Shown here: positions 22,873-34,212 of the stretch, piece after piece
How the letters are laid out: the number at the start of each line of letters is the position of its first letter
Numbering within the stretch: the first letter of the stretch is position 1
NCBI GenBank assembly: GCA_000934455.1
Contig: KN882933.1
Location: forward strand, 57,494-106,788
Reading direction: 5' to 3'
DNA: 49,295 nucleotides
From: Apostichopus parvimensis
Taxonomy: Eukaryota > Echinodermata > Holothuroidea > Aspidochirotida > Stichopodidae
The notes under the pieces: generated by a model
What the model saw: only the letters and a program-made list of their open reading frames with translations
Database searches by the model: none
Told to the model about the DNA's origin: nothing
Made by a program: the position numbers and the translations under genes

Positions 22873-23580
22873 TTCTTGAACTGTAACATACTGAGCGAGA
22901 ATCAATTTCCACCTAAAGTCACCCTTTAAATTCAGCGAAGTGACTGGTCTTTGTGATCTGTGTGATCCGGATACTGTTAAATCCAAATCCGATTCCTCGA
23001 TCAACAGTCTTATTAAACTGATATATTATATGTGAATCGTCACTTGTCAGTTTTTTTTGTAACTTCCGTAAATGGTTTAAAACACAAAAGTACAAAAAGA
23101 AAAAAAGAATTGCAGCATTGTATGTCAAATGATGATCTGTTGTTGCCATGGTCTATATAATAATGTAATAATGTTGAAATATACTTTAGAAAACGCAACG
23201 TAATACGCTGGTTAAAATTAAATGTGAAGACCACATGATAAATATATTTAGTATTTAGTAGTCTTTTAAGTTTGGAGAGACAAACGCAAAACAAGATGAA
23301 GGCTTTTATAACATCATCAAATTATAGCGTTGTATACAATAACATTCACCATAGCTTTCTGAATGAAATATTTTATGACGTGAAAAGCATTTTTCTACAA
23401 AATTGTTTTACATATATGTGGTTTATCATTGGTTGATTGCTTCTTTCATTGTTTGGTTGATAATTTATTGATTCCCTTGAATCATTAATTCATTCATTGT
23501 CATATTGACCGATTTCTTTGATGTTCGCATGCTTGCCCTCTTGAAATGATTTATTAATCTAATATCTGATTAATCTCTAC
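22873..23580. other. Non-coding interval upstream of the GTPase gene
   Basis: AT-rich, no gene recognised. It would be intron of the GTPase gene if the acceptor at its right end is used. Confidence 0.45.
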
Positions 23581-23582
23581 AG
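23561..23582 (+). promoter_or_regulatory. Candidate 3' splice acceptor before the GTPase exon
   Basis: Sequence ending TTAATCTCTACAG at 23582. It would open an exon with 177 nt of 5' UTR before the first ATG. The alternative is that transcription begins within this interval and the gene is intronless. Confidence 0.45.
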
Positions 23583-23759
23583 GTCATTGACCCTTTGGCG
23601 GGGATTCGCATTGAATTTTGTGTCTTTAAACATTCGGAAACAACGCTAAGAAGAAGCAGACGCATATGATTCTCCCTCTCAATATACAATTCTCTCAAGT
23701 TTACGTCAAGACGTTACTAATTTCGAAGTATCATTTAATATTTAATGTAGTAACAGTGA

Positions 23760-26700
23760 ATGTATAAAATGTCTGACAAATACGAGACATTACTAAAAAA
23801 AGAGTTGACCTTAAGAGGTTTGTATGTTAATCAAAGTGATGGTAGTGATGTGGTGAAACCAAGAGGTGCCCTTGCTAAATTGTCTGTGCACGAGGGTAAA
23901 CCTTTTGAACCTAAGGAGATATCAGAGACCAGAGTTTTCTTTGACAAACAATCTGAAAACCTGTTTTTGTCACTTTGTTCACATGGTTATGAAAATCTTC
24001 CAAATGAAGTTTCGACACATTCAACTTCCAATATTCCTGACAGTGTCCAATATATATCAAAAGTGAAGCACACGTGGTATCTCGCGAAGAGTCTGGAAAG
24101 AATCAACGGTGATTGCAGTATCAACCTCACAGACGAAGCTATTGAATCTCTTCAGAATATCACAGTTTGTCTGAGTTCTTCAGCTCAACATGCAACAAAC
24201 GCTAAAGCCAATGACCTTATCATAGACTTTTTTAATACTTTCGGCTCCCATGTACCTAGTGGACCATTTGTAGTTGGTGGACGTTCCGTTGAAATCATTC
24301 ACACGTCCAACACCAAACATGAGAAAGCAACGATTCTGAGACTTTTAGAAGATGAATTTGCTACAACTGATGGAGATGAAGTAAGTACATTGTTTGCTGG
24401 TGGAGAGTCACGTATTGTAAGTTTGAAAGCCGAAGGTAAGGGTACAGAGTTTATCGAGTTCCATCGACAAGTTCAGTTGTTTGGGGGACAGCAAGATGAA
24501 TGCATAGAGTTTATAGATTGGAAGAGCTGTTTGCAGATAAGTTCTCTAGTGATAAGTGGTGCCTTGTCACTACCGAACACCATACCTGTTTGGGAGGTTA
24601 TAAAGACCCAACAAGGAAACTTGAAGGACTCAAATGAAAAGTTGCGTCACGCCCTAAACAATGTGTGGATGACAACAAACAGTTCCACTGACGATACTGA
24701 GGAGGTACAGGATGCAGGGAGCGACACATACGAAAGAGCAAGTGACGATGATACTGTTTCACCACAAGATCCGACCAACCAATCCCATTGTGTCCGGACA
24801 AATAGCACTGAGCTTCCTGAGCTGTTTGCAAACCTGGGACTTACAGGAGAGCGTCATGGGTTTTGTGAGGCATTAGTTCTACGGAAAGGTGTAATGCGAG
24901 ATGCGAATTTCGGTAATGACGTGTTCTGGACCTATGTGATGTATATCTCATCATTAGATTACAGAGGACGCAGATGCCTTGAACTTCCTGCTGAAGTTTC
25001 TTCTCAAGATACTCCACCAGGAGGTCAGTTTGAGGGTGATATATTTGACGACGACGATGAAGGTGGTAACATGGCTTACAACAATCCATCGGTTATTAGT
25101 TCTATGGATGTTACCCACGGGATTCTTCATTGCTGCGACGAATTCCTACGCCAAGAACTGTTGTGGAAGATGGCCGAATGTAGGTTAGCTGTTCCAGTTC
25201 TACTTCCTGGATTACGAAACGGCGAAAAAATTCAGTTCTTGCTATGGGGTCTTCGAAAAATCTATAAAACCTGGAAGCCAATGAATGAGATATCCCCTGT
25301 AGAGAAATCAATGATTACACAAGCTCTTCATATTGTCACATTTATGCGGTTTGGAGATTCACACATTTCTAAGTCTAAGCTGTTGAACAAAGTCATGGGT
25401 ACGCTGCAGGGAAACAATGATCACCCATACTTCGTTGACAAAGAAGAAGAACGTCCCTGTGCAAAGTCGTCAAAAGGAACGCTTGAGGCCGCTTGGTTCC
25501 TACCCGAAACTGTAACTGACCAACGTGGGGGAATTGCCTTTCACGATGCAATTACCTTTCTCAATTTGAGAGGGGACGCTCTACATTACAAATTCTCACA
25601 GCAAAGAGAGTTTGCGTGCAAAGCTGCGGATGTGGTTGTTCTGTTAGTGGACGATTCGTCGTATAAAGATTGTCGTGAAGAGATGAGAAAAGTATCACAG
25701 ATGGTTGGCAAACACCTAATATGTATCGTCTGCAGAAATTCAAGCCTCTCAAACAATGAGGCCAGCATTAAGCGACAAGGTAAAGTCACTAAGATCTTTA
25801 GCAAACCATTTCTGAAAGACGTTGGAAAAGACATATGTAAAGAGCTCAATCAGATAATGTGGCCTGTAGATGACCAAAAGAAGTTACCTGCTTGTACCAA
25901 GTCGATTGAATCATTGGTGAATTTGTGCCACAGCTTGAAGATTAAGGTTGATGAGGATAATGAAAGCTGCCTAAAGGGAAAGAAGTTAGCCAAAGATATT
26001 ATAAAGAGCGTTCGTAAAAATCCAGGATTATACAAACAAACTCATCTTCCCCTTCAGGAAGTACAATGGAAAGAGTGGGCCGCCCTGGATAAACAATGGA
26101 ACAAAGGTTATAGACCCAATAGTAAATTTCGGAATATTGAGCACTACCACGATGATCTGAAGAAGAAAATGTCGCTTCTTCGAGAAGAACAACATCGCAC
26201 TAAGCCGGGAAAAGATATATTGCAGTTCATCGAGGCAATAGGAGGTTCCCATGAATCAAGTCAATACTTTATTGATTGGTTCAATTTTTACATGAATGAC
26301 CTTTCTCAAGAAACTCTCGGCCCTCTCCGTAAGGAACTTCGGCGTATACAAGACGAAGCAAGAGAGACCAACGCAGAGAGGAGCAAACTAAACGACAAAT
26401 TGGAGAAATCTGACGACGAGGAAAAGAAACTAAACGAATTAATAAAAAAAGACCATGATCTTCTTATTCAAGCACAACAGATTACAAAGAAATTAGATAG
26501 TGGATCTCTTGGCCTAGAACATTTCTTACGTGAGCTTGGACAGCGCTTCGAAGCCCACGAAGACGTAAAGTTGCATGATGGTACGGATGTGGACTCTTTG
26601 ATAAAACCTGATCTACTTCCTGAACTTGCCGCTAATCTTCTTTTGAATGGTTATCCGCTTGAAATTCTGGACGGTGATGTTGGCCGAGTTCCGATTAAAT

Positions 26701-29642
26701 GGGTCCAGGCGGTTTTCAAAGTTGTTGCTAATCGCTTGAAAAATCCAATGATCTGTGCTATTGCAGTGCTTGGAATTCAGAGTAGCGGGAAGTCAACATT
26801 GTTAAATAGTATGTTTGGAGTTAGGTTTGCTGTCAGTGCCGGTCGATGCACAAGGGGTGTATTCATTCAACTCCTAAAAGTGCATGAAGATCTTCGAGAT
26901 GAGACAAACTGTGATTATATTATAATCATAGACACAGAAGGGCTGAAGGCGCCAGAGAGGTCTTTAAGAGATGATTTCAGGCATGACAATGCACTAGCCA
27001 CGTTTGCTCTGTGCTTAGCTGATTTAACAATCATCAACATTGCTGGGCAGACTGTAGGGAAGGACATGACAGACGTCTTACAGATAGCGGCACATGCCTT
27101 TATTCGCATGAGAGAGGTCCACATTAAATCAAGCTGCAAAATCATCCAGCAATTTGTCGCAGATCTATCAGCAGAGGACAAAAACGAAGCGTGTACGCAG
27201 AGTATTCTTAATAACCTCGACGAGGCTATCGCCGCAGCAGCTAAAGTGGAAGGTTATGAGAACTTATACACACGATTTTCAGACGTATTTAACTTGAAGC
27301 GTAACGATGAAGTTCAATATATACCAAGCTTGTGGCAAGGGTCGATGGCGCCTCCGAACCACCGCTATAGTGAGAAGATTTTGGAGTTGAAACAAATAAT
27401 AGTGCGCGACTTGAAAGTTTCGACCAGGTGCATCGAGCATTATATGAAGAGAACAACAGACGTTTGGAACGCTGTGAAAGAGGAAAATTTCATTTTCAGC
27501 TTCCAGAATTGTGTCGTTGCGTTGCGATACAAAGCATTTCAGCATTCATATGGAAAGTGGGTTGGCGAGATGAGACAAGAAATTATGGAGTGGGAATCCA
27601 ACGCTAAGCAGAACTTGAAGAACGCCTCGAAGAATAAGATTGACGACACAAAGAAACATCTACAGCTGCAGGTAAAAACAGTTGTTGCAGAAGCTTGTGG
27701 GAAAGTGGAACACCATATCCTTGAATACTTACAGGAAAATTTGAAGGATGATGAGGACCAGCTCCACAAATTCGAACATGAATTTCTTCAAGATTTGGAA
27801 GTAACAGGGACAAACGTTGAGCAAGATGCAAATGATGCCTTGGAGAGAGTTGCAAATAGCATCAAGGAGCTAAACCATATAGATGTGCTTCTTCCAAAGT
27901 GTAAAAATCAACTTCGTGAAAAAGCTAGGAAGCAAGCAGTAGACTTACGAAAGGAACACTCAAGTGCCCAGTCTCTAGAGACAGTTGTTTCTCAGAAGGA
28001 AATTGATGACAAGTTTGATGAACTGTGGGAACGCTGGATCAAGGAAATATGCGATAAGCATCCTACCCGAGAGGTTACGTTCGAAGAAGTACAAAGTGAA
28101 CTTGGAGCATACATATTTCAACAAGGACAGAAGAAAGATCTCGCTAAGGGACTGAAGAGAAAACTTGGTGTTACCAGATATGGAAAGGTAGTCAGCAAAG
28201 CTAAGGAATTTTTTAATGGCAGTCAACAGGACATTGTCTCAAAAATTGTCAAAAATTCCCTCGCTCTTTTGCAGATTGATATTGATAATGATTTGGCGTT
28301 TGATCTTGCTATCATAAAGAAGTTTGTCGACATTACTATTGATGCCCTAAATCAGAAGTATCAGGGCACAACATTAACACAGGATACCAAGGTAAACACA
28401 ATAGTTGACGCCTATAAACAGGCTGCGCCAATGATAATGAAGGGGCGCCGTGAATACAATATAAAATATTCACTCAAAGAGCTACTAATGCTTGAAAGGG
28501 ACAATCTCAAAAAGGACTTTAGAGCACTTTGTTCGAATGCTTTTCAAGATAAACGTGCGTCAGAGAACATTGCTAATTTATTTGTTGAAAAAATAGTTGA
28601 GCTTATGCGCAATTACTTGGTCACAGCCATCTCCAGAGCTGTGAGAAACGAATGCCCCTACTTTGCATCCAAATTTGCTTTGTTAGGTAACGTGTTGGAG
28701 GATATGGCATTGAAAGAGGATTTCAAATCTTATTACAATTTTATCTTCAATTTGGAAACATTTCTAGAAAACTGGTCTCTTGAAAGGATTGCGGAAGTAT
28801 GTACCGATGGAAATCCTGATGGTACTTCATATATCCAGCGCCTATCTAGTACTTATCAAGAAGATATATTAAGGGAGCTCCTTCACTCTATCAGGAATAC
28901 TGTAGACAATATTTCTAGAGATGACTCTGTAACCGTAAGAAGTAAAACATTCAGTGACTGGATCATGCATTTACGCGACGAGCTTAAAAACAAAAAATCA
29001 TTTCTACAGTTGTCTGATGAAGATGTTGAGAACCTTTGCATGTTTCGAATTAAAGATCTCCTTTTTTTCGGAGATCAAGTCATAGAAAGCGTCAACGATA
29101 TGAAACGTCGAATTCTAGTACAACTTAAGCTACCGGGAAAAGGGCAGAAAGATGACGCTATGAAGTTTCTTTGTTCTTTACCAACAAAACCTCATTATGA
29201 GATTAAGAAACACGTGAGTGGATGTATGGAGCAATGTCCAATGTGCCACGTTCCGTGTGACAAAATGACAAAACAACACGAACGTCATAGAGCAGAGCTG
29301 CATTATCCAGAAGGAGTTGTCGGATGTGCTTTAGTAAATGACATGCGACTTACCTGTGCCATCTGCACATCATCCGTAACAACTTCTGAATCATACTGGG
29401 ATGGGAAGCAGTGGAGAAATTATTGTGACTACAAGAAAGATTTTCCAACCTGGGTCATACAGCCTATTCAAAATGACACACCTCTTAAATATTGGAAGTG
29501 GGTGATGAATCGATTTAATGAGGACTTTGCAACAATGTATGGTCACAAAGAGGCAAAGCTTCCTCAGGGTTGGGTAGAAATAACGAAGGAAGATGCCATT
29601 CAGGATCTAAGGCAAGCCTATGTTACAAGGCAAATTACATAA
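23760..29642 (+). CDS. Interferon-induced very large GTPase (VLIG/GVIN)-like protein
   Basis: One uninterrupted 1960-codon frame. A TGA lies directly before ATG 23760, so the protein starts here or at ATG 23769, which has a better context (A at -3). Domains seen: a MACPF-like FGSHVPSGPFVVGG segment (about residues 157-175) as in VLIG N-termini; acidic linkers (about 304-340 and 427-436); a degenerate first G-domain with GDSHISKSKLLN (532-543), usual for URGCP/VLIG proteins; a predicted coiled coil (about 855-915); the VLIG-type G domain with P-loop GIQSSGKST (1005-1013), switch threonine in GRCTRG (1028-1033) and DTEG (1058-1061); a long helical region; and a Cys/His cluster CPMCHVPC...HERH (1826 to about 1845) followed by the YWKW...GW..IT..DA C-terminus. 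Family members are giant, inducible cytosolic/nuclear GTPases of innate immunity, coded by one large exon. It is shorter than mammalian relatives (about 2400 aa). Function here is inferred. Confidence 0.93.
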   Translation: MYKMSDKYETLLKKELTLRGLYVNQSDGSDVVKPRGALAKLSVHEGKPFEPKEISETRVFFDKQSENLFLSLCSHGYENLPNEVSTHSTSNIPDSVQYISKVKHTWYLAKSLERINGDCSINLTDEAIESLQNITVCLSSSAQHATNAKANDLIIDFFNTFGSHVPSGPFVVGGRSVEIIHTSNTKHEKATILRLLEDEFATTDGDEVSTLFAGGESRIVSLKAEGKGTEFIEFHRQVQLFGGQQDECIEFIDWKSCLQISSLVISGALSLPNTIPVWEVIKTQQGNLKDSNEKLRHALNNVWMTTNSSTDDTEEVQDAGSDTYERASDDDTVSPQDPTNQSHCVRTNSTELPELFANLGLTGERHGFCEALVLRKGVMRDANFGNDVFWTYVMYISSLDYRGRRCLELPAEVSSQDTPPGGQFEGDIFDDDDEGGNMAYNNPSVISSMDVTHGILHCCDEFLRQELLWKMAECRLAVPVLLPGLRNGEKIQFLLWGLRKIYKTWKPMNEISPVEKSMITQALHIVTFMRFGDSHISKSKLLNKVMGTLQGNNDHPYFVDKEEERPCAKSSKGTLEAAWFLPETVTDQRGGIAFHDAITFLNLRGDALHYKFSQQREFACKAADVVVLLVDDSSYKDCREEMRKVSQMVGKHLICIVCRNSSLSNNEASIKRQGKVTKIFSKPFLKDVGKDICKELNQIMWPVDDQKKLPACTKSIESLVNLCHSLKIKVDEDNESCLKGKKLAKDIIKSVRKNPGLYKQTHLPLQEVQWKEWAALDKQWNKGYRPNSKFRNIEHYHDDLKKKMSLLREEQHRTKPGKDILQFIEAIGGSHESSQYFIDWFNFYMNDLSQETLGPLRKELRRIQDEARETNAERSKLNDKLEKSDDEEKKLNELIKKDHDLLIQAQQITKKLDSGSLGLEHFLRELGQRFEAHEDVKLHDGTDVDSLIKPDLLPELAANLLLNGYPLEILDGDVGRVPIKWVQAVFKVVANRLKNPMICAIAVLGIQSSGKSTLLNSMFGVRFAVSAGRCTRGVFIQLLKVHEDLRDETNCDYIIIIDTEGLKAPERSLRDDFRHDNALATFALCLADLTIINIAGQTVGKDMTDVLQIAAHAFIRMREVHIKSSCKIIQQFVADLSAEDKNEACTQSILNNLDEAIAAAAKVEGYENLYTRFSDVFNLKRNDEVQYIPSLWQGSMAPPNHRYSEKILELKQIIVRDLKVSTRCIEHYMKRTTDVWNAVKEENFIFSFQNCVVALRYKAFQHSYGKWVGEMRQEIMEWESNAKQNLKNASKNKIDDTKKHLQLQVKTVVAEACGKVEHHILEYLQENLKDDEDQLHKFEHEFLQDLEVTGTNVEQDANDALERVANSIKELNHIDVLLPKCKNQLREKARKQAVDLRKEHSSAQSLETVVSQKEIDDKFDELWERWIKEICDKHPTREVTFEEVQSELGAYIFQQGQKKDLAKGLKRKLGVTRYGKVVSKAKEFFNGSQQDIVSKIVKNSLALLQIDIDNDLAFDLAIIKKFVDITIDALNQKYQGTTLTQDTKVNTIVDAYKQAAPMIMKGRREYNIKYSLKELLMLERDNLKKDFRALCSNAFQDKRASENIANLFVEKIVELMRNYLVTAISRAVRNECPYFASKFALLGNVLEDMALKEDFKSYYNFIFNLETFLENWSLERIAEVCTDGNPDGTSYIQRLSSTYQEDILRELLHSIRNTVDNISRDDSVTVRSKTFSDWIMHLRDELKNKKSFLQLSDEDVENLCMFRIKDLLFFGDQVIESVNDMKRRILVQLKLPGKGQKDDAMKFLCSLPTKPHYEIKKHVSGCMEQCPMCHVPCDKMTKQHERHRAELHYPEGVVGCALVNDMRLTCAICTSSVTTSESYWDGKQWRNYCDYKKDFPTWVIQPIQNDTPLKYWKWVMNRFNEDFATMYGHKEAKLPQGWVEITKEDAIQDLRQAYVTRQIT

Positions 29643-30334
29643 TCATTAGATACTGATTTATTCTTCCAAACTGTTTCATTTTCAGGTACTCGGAGAAGCT
29701 TGGGAAGGAAGCAGCTACTGTTTCTTTTTGAATTTTTTTTTAAATTTTATTTTGGTTTTGGGTTTGATTTAGTTTATCGTACATCTGGTTCTCAAGTTTG
29801 CTCAGATTTCCTTTATGTCATGCTAAAAGCAACATACGTTATTTTCTATTACTATACCCATTCCAGCTACTAGAGAAAACAGTCAGCAGCATATGATCAT
29901 AATAACAAACACCGTGTTTCTGTTTAATCAGGCAAGGTCATCTGGTAGACCCTAACCTCTGTTGGGGGTAGATGCAACCAGGCGGGTATAACACCGAAAG
30001 CGCAGTTTGCTGATTTCATCGGCTTAAATTATTTACGAAGCGGAACAGGGTTTAACGTTGGAAATATGTAATCATTCCCAACTTCTGTTGCTTCTTTTGT
30101 TTACATTGGACAGTACAGTGTTTTCAAGGTTAAGTAGCTCACTATGATTATGTGTAACGTCAACTGGTGAAGCTTTATATCGACAGCCATTCCTTTGAAG
30201 GAAAACGTTTGATAATTTTGAGCAAGAAAGTAGTGGTTCACCAATATAACTTTGAATGATATCAAAATAGTTGCATTTACTTTTACTCAAACAAGTGGTT
30301 GCATAGTATCTTTTGTACGTACAGTTGTAGGTAG
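29643..30334. other. 3' flank of the GTPase gene
   Basis: Probable 3' UTR or downstream sequence. I see no AATAAA here; the first one downstream is at 31165-31170, inside the first 1.34-kb repeat. An acceptor-like TTTCATTTTCAG occurs at about 29674-29685, so a further 3' exon cannot be excluded. Confidence 0.4.
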
Positions 30335-31670
30335 TTTTGCTTGTCATTCATTTATTGATTTATCGATTTTGTTCCGTGGTTGTATAAATATTGTAATGTC
30401 TCCATATGATGGTCAGTAGACCTGTCATAATATAATATGTGTTTTGTCGACTATGTAAGCATTTAAAATGCACAAAATGCTAACTTAATTTGGTAAGTTA
30501 TCGATTTACTGTATGTCAAGTACTGGAATTATGGTTTAGTGTTATGGAAGAAGCGTACTTGTACAATGTAAGGGGACCGTTTGCAAGTGACTACACTTGC
30601 TAGCTGTGCCTTATTTAAATTTCAATTCGTTTTGGGGTTCTTGCTCATTTATATAGTAACCTTTCCCATGTTCAGATCAACATTTTTTATTACCATAGTT
30701 CATATTTTAAGCAAGGTCATTTGTTAAAATTTGCATTTTCAGCATGTCGTATGTATCACAAGACAATTGTTTGTACAATTTAGCTTAGGAACAGTGGACA
30801 ACCCTATCACCATTTGAATTGTTGGTCACGTTTTCAGCCTTTGTATTTGTCTTTTGATTATCTGAAAAAATTAACATTATTGGTGGAGAATCTAAAGGTA
30901 TTGATAGTTATTTGAATCTCAAACTTAATCGTTTCAACAACAGTTATAAGAACTTTAAGTTTAAATTTATTTTATTTTTGCTCGTAATCGATATAACTTG
31001 TTTCATGAAGTATTGAAACTAAACTTTAGTTAAAAGGTACAGTTTTGAATGCTTTATGTTAGTTTTTCTGCTATCAGTTCGTCGTTTGATCTAGTGGGCA
31101 TGTGATCTATATGTAAGCCATTCATGTAGTTTCACATAATGACAGTAGAAAAGCAGAGGTGATGAATAAAATAATTAGAGAAGTTTGTCTAGTACTTTAG
31201 AGTTTAAGTAGCTAAAACGAAAGAGGAAGGGTTGTTGCTGACTTGAGCTTTGTAGAACTAACAATTACACGTTGAAGTGTTATAATTTTTCTATATGTAT
31301 TGATGGGCTTCTTCTGATTTAGCGAATTTAATTTGTTTTCTTCTGTTCCATTGGGAGACAGTCGAGAGTATAACCTGGGGACTAATAAAGTGAATATAAA
31401 GCTTCATGTCTTACGTGAAAGTGTTGTCGTACAATAGTTGATTCATACATTTTTGAAAAAGAGTTTTATTTGCTAGTATCAATAATTCATTTTAACCAGG
31501 CAACCGTTATTTTCAGTTCAGAATAAGCATCGAGTGAAAAAAAAAATTGTAGCCTTGTACTTCCAACATTAAGTGCTATGAAACACCCCGTCCACCCTTT
31601 CCCAAAAAACATCTAAAACAATGGCCACTCATATTTGAAAATTGGTATACAGCCTTCTTAGAGTGAGTAG
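30335..31670. repeat. 1.34-kb tandem repeat, copy R1
   Basis: First of three direct copies beginning TTTTGCTTGTCATTCATTTA. It is the most diverged. Contains AATAAA at 31165 and 31384. No protein-like frame is shared among the copies. Confidence 0.9.
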
Positions 31671-33009
31671 TTTTGCTTGTCATTCATTTATTGATTTATC
31701 GACTTGTTATGTGGTTGTTTAAATATTGTAATGTGTCCATATGAGGGTCATTAGACCTGTCACAATATAATATGTGTTTTGTCGACTATGTGAGCATTTA
31801 AAATTGACAAAATGCTAACTTAATTTGGTAAGTTATCGTTTTACTGTATGTCAAGCACTGGAATTACAGTTAAGTGTTAATGGAAGAAGCGTGCTTGTAC
31901 AATGTAAGGGGACCGGTTGCATATGACTTCACTTGCTAGCTGTGCCTTATTTAAATTTAAATTAGTTTTTGCGTTCTTACTTATTTCTATAGTAACCTTT
32001 CCCGTGTTCAGATCAACATTTTTTATTACATTGGTTTATATTTTAAGCAAGGTCATTTGTTAAAATTTGCATTTTCAGCATGTCGTTTGTATCATAAGAC
32101 AATTGTTTGAACAATTTAGCTTAGGAACAGTGGAAAACCCTAACACATTTTGAATTGTTGGTCACGTTTTCGGCCTTTGTATTTGTCTTTTGATTATCTG
32201 AAAAAAATAACATTATTGGTGGAGAATCTAAAAGGTATTGATAGTTATTTGAATCTCAAACTTAATCGTTTCATCAACAGTTATAAGAACTTTAAGTTTA
32301 AATTTATTTTATTTTTGTTCGTAATCGATATAACTTGTTTCATGAAGTATTGAAACCAAACTTTGGTTAAAGGTACAGTTTTGAATGTTTTATGTTAGTT
32401 TTGCTGCTATCAGTTTGTCTTTTGATCTAGTGGTCATGTGATCTATATGTAAGCCATTCATGTAGTTTCACATCATGACAGTAGAAAAGCAGAGGTGATG
32501 AATAAAATAATTAGAAGTTTGTCTAGTACTTTAGATTGTAAGTACCTAAAACGAAAGAGGAAGGGTTGTTGTTGACTTGAGCTTTGTAGAATTAACGAGC
32601 ATACGTTGATGTGTTATAATTTTTCTCTATCTATTGATGGATTTCTTCTGATATAGCTAATTCATTTGTTTTCTTCTGTTCCATTGTGATACAGTCGAGA
32701 TTTAACCTTGGGGCTAATAAAGTGAATATAAAGCTTCATGTCTGACGTGAAAATTGTTGTCGTACAATAGTTGATTCATACATTTTTGAAAAAGATTTCT
32801 ATTTGCTAGTATCAATATTTCATTTTACCTCTAGAACCATGCAACCGTTATTATTAGTTCAACATTAGCATCGAGCGAAAGAAAATGTAGCCTTGTACTT
32901 CCAAAATTAAGTGCTATGAAAAACCTCGCCCACCCTTTCCAAAAAAAACATCTAAAACAATGGCTACTCATATTTGAAAATTGGTACACAGCCTTCATAG
33001 AGTGAGTAG
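31671..33009. repeat. 1.34-kb tandem repeat, copy R2
   Basis: Second direct copy, 1339 bp, closer to R3 than to R1 (for example both read GACTTGTTATGTGGTTGTTT near their start where R1 differs). AATAAA at 32716. Confidence 0.9.
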
Positions 33010-34212
33010 TTTTACTTGTCATTCATTTATTGATTTATCGACTTGTTATGTGGTTGTTTAAATATTGTAATGTGTCCATATGAGGGTCATTAGACCTGTC
33101 ACAATATAATATGTGTTTTGTCGACTATGTGAGCATTTAAAATTGACAAAATGCTAACTTAATTTGATAAGTTATCGATCTACTGTATGTCAAGCACTGG
33201 AATTATAGTTAAGGGTAAATGGAAGAAGCGTGCTTGTACAATGTAAGGGGACCGGTTGCATATGACTTCACTTGCTAGCTGTGCCTTATTTAAATTTCAA
33301 TTTGTTTTTGCGTTCTTACTCATTTCTATAGTAACCTTTCCCATGTTCAGATCAACATTTTTTTATTACCATGATTTATATTTTAAGCAAGATCATTTGT
33401 TAAAATTTGCATTTTCAGCATGTCGTATGTATCATGAAACCATTGTTTGTACAATTTAGCTTAGGAACAGTGGACAACTCTAACACATTTTGAATTGTTG
33501 GTCACGTTTTCGGCCTTTGTATTTAACTTTTGATTATCTGAAAAAGATTAACATCGTAGTCGTTATAATTGTTTCATGAAGTATTAAAACCAAACTTTAG
33601 TTCAAAGGTACAGTTTTGAGTGTTTTATGTTATTTTTTCTGCTATCAGTTCGTCTTTTGATCTAGTGGGCATGTGATCTATATTTAAGCCATTCATGTAG
33701 TTTTAGCAGAGGTGATGAATATGATAATTAGAGAAGTCTGTCTAGTACTTAAGAGTTTAAGGAGCTTAAACGAAAGAGGAAGGGTTGTTGCTGACTTGAG
33801 CTTTGTAGAATTAACGATTATACGTTGATGTGTTATAATTTTTCTCTATATATTGATGGGCTTCTTCTGATTTAGCTAACTAATTTGTTGTCTTATGTTC
33901 CATTGTGATACAGTCGAGATTTAACCTTGGGACTAATAAAGTGAATAGAGCTTCATGTCTTACGTGAAAGTGTTGTCGTACAACAGTTGATTTATACATT
34001 TTTGAAAAAGATTTCCATTTGCTGGTATCAATATTTCATTTTAACTCTCGAACCAGGCAACCGTTATTATTAGTTCAGCACTAGCATCGAGCGAAGAAAA
34101 TGTAGTCTTATACTTCCAAAATTAAGTGCTTATCAAAACCCCGCCCACCCTTTCCAAAAAAACATCTAAAACAAATGGCCACTCATATTTGAAATTGGTA
34201 TACAGCCTTCAT
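33010..34212. repeat. 1.34-kb tandem repeat, copy R3 (internal deletion)
   Basis: Third copy, 1203 bp, missing more than 100 bp near 33550-33560 relative to R1 and R2. Homology ends at about 34212 (CAGCCTTCAT). AATAAA at 33935. Confidence 0.88.

Noticed and set aside
29943..30010. tRNA-like or structured RNA downstream of the GTPase gene
   Set aside because: No cloverleaf or internal promoter boxes can be drawn.
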